Source: Manis javanica (lineage: Eukaryota; Chordata; Mammalia; Pholidota; Manidae). From it: a stretch of 64,000 nucleotides of DNA. Below, piece by piece: positions 59,575 to 64,000 of this stretch (the first letter of the stretch is position 1; the number at the start of each line of letters is the position of its first letter). The stretch covers positions 46,383,034 to 46,447,033 of the forward strand of contig NC_133169.1 in assembly GCF_040802235.1 (NCBI RefSeq), read 5' to 3'. The notes under the pieces are model-generated. The model had not been told where the DNA came from and did not search any database. It was given only the letters and a program-made list of their open reading frames with translations. The position numbers and the translations under genes were made by a program.

Positions 59575-61480
59575 AAAAACTGGAGATGCAAAGAAATGGA
59601 AAGTTAGCCCATATTCATGAATTGGAAGATTTAATAGTATCAAATCTCTGTCTTACACATAACACTCTAAAGTGAAGGCAATCCCTCAAATTCCCATGGC
59701 ATTTTTCATAGAGATAGAAAAAAATCCTAAAATTTATATTGAGCTGCAAGGGACTCCAAATATCCAAAGCAAATTTGAGAAAGAAGAACAAAAATGAAGG
59801 CATCATGTTTTCTGGTATCAACATATAGTACAAAGCTATAGTAATCAAAACAATATGACACTGGCATAATAAAAACAGATATAATGATCAATGGAACAGA
59901 ATTAAGAGTCCAGAAATAAACCCTCACATATATGACATATGTGGTCAACTTATATCTGACAAGTGTTCCAAGAATACTCAATGGGTAAAGGAAATTGTCT
60001 TCAATAAATTGTGTTGGGAAAACTTAATAACCCCATGTAGAAGAATGAAATTGAACCCCTAGATTACACCAGTCACACACTAAACTCAATATGGATTACT
60101 GATTTAAACATAATAAACAATAAAATCCTAAGAAGAAAACATTAGGGAAGAACTTTCGGCTTTGTCTGTACTTCCTACGCTGGACACCAAAAGCACAAAC
60201 TTCAAAAGCAAAAAAAAATGTCTGACTATTTCAAATTGAAAAGCTTGTGCACAGCACAAGAGATAATCAGCAATATTAATAGACAACCTAAGGAATGGGA
60301 GAACATATTTGCAAGCCATGTATATCTGTTAAGGGGTTAATATCCAGAGTTTATGAAGAACTAATACAGCTGAATAGCAAAAAACAAACAAGCTGATGAA
60401 AAAATAAGCATAGGAACTGAATAAGCTTTTTTTCCCAAAAGTGACATATAAATGACCACCAGGAATGTGAAAAATTGTTTAATGTCAGTAATCATTAGGA
60501 AAATGCAAACAAAAACCCCCAGTGAGGTATCATCTCACACCGGTTAGAATTGCTGTCATCAAAAAGGCCCAAGACAATGTTAGTAAACGTGAAGGAAACA
60601 CTTGTCCTAGTTTGGGAATGTGAGTTGTTTTGATCACTATGGAAAGTAATGGTAGTCCTTAAAAATAAATTAAAATACAACAATATTATGATCCAGACAT
60701 TCTAATTATGGGTATACATCTAAATAAAATGAAAACAGGGACTCACAGAATTATCAGTTATTCATGTTCATTGCTGAGATAGTCAATAATGAAGATATAA
60801 GATATATAAACAAACTAAGGTATAAAAACAACCTAAGATACATAAACAACCTAAGATATGACACAAAAACAATGTGTCTGTCAACAAGTGAATTAATGAA
60901 GAAATTATGTATACTATGCAGTGATATATAAATGGCGATATCAACATATATACATATAGTATGTGTGTTACCATATATAACATATGTATCATATATATGT
61001 CTATATATATAATGGAACATCTTTAGGCCATGAGAAAGAACATCCAGCCATTGGCGACAACCTGCCTGAACCTTGAGAACGCTGTTCTATGTGAAAACAT
61101 TCAGACAGAGTAAGAGAAGTACTGTATGCTATCACTTGTATGTGGAATCTGAAAAAGCTAGACTCATAGAAACACATAGAATGATGGTCACCAGGTTCTG
61201 CGGAGTAGGGGAAACATTCTAAGGCTGGTCCCCCATTACACACCTCCAGTCACAAGATGAGTAAGTTCTTGAGACCCGTTGTGCACCATGGTGATTATAG
61301 CTAGTGATGTTTTATTTATACTTGAGATTTGCCAAGTAAATGTTATTTTTGGCAATTAAGTGATGTGATAAAGGTATTAACACCAAGGGGTTGATCATTT
61401 TGTAATATATAAGTGTATCAAATCCATACATGTACACCTTAAACTGCACAATGTTGATGTCAATTTTATTTTGATAATCT
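59575..61480 (+). mobile_element. Old LINE-1, 3' portion
   Basis: The plus strand carries ORF2 remnants: CAAAGCTATAGTAATCAAAAC near 59831, AGAAAACATTAGG near 60134 and GAGGTATCATCTCACACCGG near 60525. A 3'UTR ends near 61480 (ATGTACACCTTAAACTGCAC). All frames are broken. Confidence 0.75.
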
Positions 61481-62934
61481 GGAAAAAATGTACAGCATGT
61501 GATGCATCTAATACAAAATATTAGAATCTCCAGTCAATTTGTGCTTCTAGCAACAATATGATATATTATTATGTTAGCAAATTTCTTCTCTTTCTCTACT
61601 GACATAAAAGTCCTTAGCTCACCAGGTCTAGGAGAGGATTACAGGGAAGAAAGCAAGTAAGAAAATCCCAACTTCCATGCATGAAAATTTTAATTAGTAC
61701 TTAATAATTGATTACTACATGTCTACATCATCATCATTGAAAAGTACCATTAGTAGATGATAACAATAACATTTTCAAGGTTCTTAATATGTATTACCAA
61801 ATTGTTCTTTTAAATGTTTGTTTCATATTTAATGCCCACCTAGAGTATATTATAAGAAAACTTTAGTAATATTTATTCTTATTGCTTTATAATCTTCAAT
61901 TGTAAAAGACAAAACAGTGCCTTTTACTCATTAAGATTTTACGTAATATCGTCATACTTTCTATTAAATGTTTTATTGTATTTATTTAATATAAAATCTT
62001 TAGTTAGTCATAATAAATATCTACTCCCATTATATGTGGTTTTCTAGTTTTTTCTACTAATAAAGCCATTTAATTTAGTAGAAACATTTGCTACTTTGCA
62101 ATCATTTGTGGAGTAAATTGCCTAAGATAATTTAACATTAAATAAAGTATATTTAATAATATAAATAACACACACTTAATTTTTATTGTGATATATTTAA
62201 CATATAATATTGTACAAAACTAGTACCTAAAACTAAGGTATATACTTTGACATATGTATGTATTTGAAATGATTACCACTATGCATTTAGCTAACATATA
62301 TCATCACATAGTTACAATTTATTTTCCTGTGATGAAAAGTTTTAAAATCTACTCATTTAGCAACTTCCAAATATACACAGCATTTTTAAATTGAGTCACC
62401 ATAATGTTTACTATAGCCCCAGGATATATTTACTTTTAAACTGGAAATTTATATCTTTTAACCCTCCTTCACTCATTTTACCTGTGAATTTTAATGAATT
62501 TTTAATAACTACAGAGTTTAAAATATAATTGTACTGTTCCACAGAAAGATAGAAGTTATGTTTTTCTATTTATATATACATATATAATAATTACATCCTA
62601 TATAACATATTGTATTATTACTTTTACAGATTTTTATAATTTTAGTGGAAGGGAAATGGAAGATGTGGGTCATTCTGATTTCTTAATAATGAGTGACTTT
62701 GGTGATTTTAATTGGTACCAGAGAGAGAGCACTGCCTTTTTAGATGTAAGTGTTTATAAAACAAATATGTGTGAGAACTTTACTTATTATCAGGGTTTTG
62801 GAAATATCATGACTTTTCCACACTAGAAGATAGGGAAACCTGATATTTTTTTCCATGTATATGAATCATGGATATCCTTTAAGCATTGAGTATAGATACA
62901 GAGACAGCACACACATCAATTATGTTTTCTACTA
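61481..62934. other. No gene; one old L1 3'UTR piece
   Basis: AT-rich. About 62165-62500 resembles an L1 3'UTR on the minus strand (GAAATGATTACCACTATGCA; GCAACTTCCAAATATACA). The rest is unassigned. Confidence 0.5.
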
Positions 62935-63842
62935 TTTTTTATGGAGAGAGTTCCTTTTGAGCCTATTTTTCGTTGCCTCCGGAGCGTCTTTATTCCCAAA
63001 GCTCCACATGATCGGGCTGAGTGCGGGTGTAAGGACGGTGCACAGTACCGCCGGGGACTTACCTGCCCTGGAGGGCGGTGCGACTTAGGTCTCACACATG
63101 AGGAAATACACGGCCCCTAGTACATTGTGGCCACAGCCACGTGGAAGGAACACGTAGAAAATGGCTTTTTCCCTGCCTCTGGTGATTTAATGTGGAGGAC
63201 AGTAAGGAGAACTTGCATGTAAGCAGCAGAAACCAGGGAGAAAGGGACGAGGAGGGAAATGGTCCCACCTGTGGAAACCCCTCGTTCGCAGCGTGTTGTG
63301 TCCTCACAGGGCACTTCAGCACGACAGGGACTTCCCAGAGAAAGTGACCGATGGCCCTTGGGCCGCAGAAGGGGCCGTGGAGGGCGTGAGCTGGGTGGCT
63401 CAGGGCGCTGACGGTCCCAGATCGCCAGCACCCTGCAGCCGTGAGCTGCGGGGAGGCGCAGCGGGTGGCGGAGGCTACACCCCGGCCCTAAGGCACGGCC
63501 GCCAAGGGAGGGCGCGTGCCCCCCAGGAGCGTGAGGCTCAGAAACAGCTGGAAGCCGCAGCATGCGAGTGGGACAGCTCTGCTGCCTGACAGAAAGTTGG
63601 CGACCATTTGGGGAACGATGTTGCTGCCGAGCAAGATCCCCATAACAGAGAGACGGCTGAGCAGGAACACACTGGGTGCGGAGGCGCGGGTCCCTGCGGG
63701 TCAGGAGGGTCCTGACTGTGCTCTCTGCTGCAGCCAGCAGGAAAACGATGGGTGTAAGGGCGGAGAAACCAGGCTTGTTTGGGAAGAGGAGGAGTCCCCA
63801 AAGAATGAAGTCACTGCTGCAAGTGTGATTCTCACGTCCCAT
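62935..63842 (-). pseudogene. Olfactory receptor pseudogene, family 2-like
   Basis: On the minus strand the N-terminus MGRENHTCSSDFILWGLL is at 63842. A TM2-TM3 piece (LSVMGILLGSNIVPQMVANF) is in another frame at about 63650-63580. TM5-TM6 text (FSLVSAAYMQVLLTVL; KKPFSTCSFHVAVATMY) is back in frame with the N-terminus near 63230-63117. TM7 (VLCTVLTPALSPIMWSFGNK) lies in a further frame near 63050-62985. The TM3 MAYDRYVAIC motif is not readable. At least two or three frameshifts make it non-functional. It is strongly GC/CpG-rich compared with its surroundings. Confidence 0.87.
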
Positions 63843-64000
63843 TATGGATTCCCCTTTTACCTGAAAATAAAAAGTAAATCAATAAGTAAGAACTAAAAAA
63901 TGCAGCTGTGAAAATCTGAAACACATTTATACGGAGACTCATCATAAGTGAAAGCTAAGGGTGCATACTCACAATTAAAGTCAAAGGACACCCAACCAGC
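63843..64000. other. No gene recognised
   Basis: AT-rich sequence upstream of the OR pseudogene. Confidence 0.5.

Noticed and set aside
63293-63896. Plus-strand frames of 98 and 126 codons
   Set aside because: Antisense of the OR pseudogene in GC-rich DNA.

Overview
The window looks like nuclear DNA of a placental mammal. It is AT-rich and dominated by LINE-1 copies of several ages. It also holds endogenous retroviral sequence, one intron-free host retrocopy and two olfactory receptor (OR) loci. I saw no Alu, B1/B2, carnivore tRNA-Lys or ruminant SINE anywhere in 64 kb, only a few decayed MIR-like pieces. That absence, plus an A-tailed env/LTR retroposon at 9.1-10.7 kb that resembles sequence I associate with pangolin genomes, makes a pangolin (Manis-like) my best guess. 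This is inference, not proof.

Layout. 1-11.9 kb: an old L1 (1-2460 and 11186-11855) is split by a younger insertion (2461 to about 11170). The insertion is a full-length L1 with intact ORF1 and broken ORF2, followed by about 2.2 kb of A-tailed sequence containing an env-TM/LTR retroposon. A near-perfect target-site duplication flanks the whole 8.7 kb block. 13.5-14.0 kb: a minus-strand solo LTR. 16.4-18.0 kb: a broken minus-strand retrocopy of FAM217A with a CpG-dense 5' end. 19.5-28.0 kb: old minus-strand L1s, one carrying a truncated young L1 with a perfect 14-bp duplication. 28.0-33.8 kb: an old, nearly full-length plus-strand L1. 34.7-35.3 kb: a 600-bp solo LTR.

35,990-44,014 is the centrepiece. 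It is a minus-strand betaretroviral provirus with two 334-bp LTRs that look identical by eye, a 6-bp target duplication, and a primer-binding site matching tRNA-Phe. It carries open gag, dUTPase-protease and env frames, and a pol with one visible frameshift. LTR size, the LTR's first bases, the polyadenylation region and the tRNA-Phe primer all resemble the intracisternal A-particle (IAP) group known from rodents, here with a complete env. Gag assembles particles; protease with dUTPase, then pol, would be made by two successive -1 frameshifts at recognisable slippery sites; env would come from a spliced RNA.

44-64 kb: mostly anonymous non-coding DNA and old L1 fragments around one intact olfactory receptor gene (50,132-51,076, minus) and one decayed, unusually GC-rich OR pseudogene (62,935-63,842, minus). 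This suggests the window lies in or beside an OR cluster. OR clusters are commonly rich in L1 and ERV sequence, which fits the rest.
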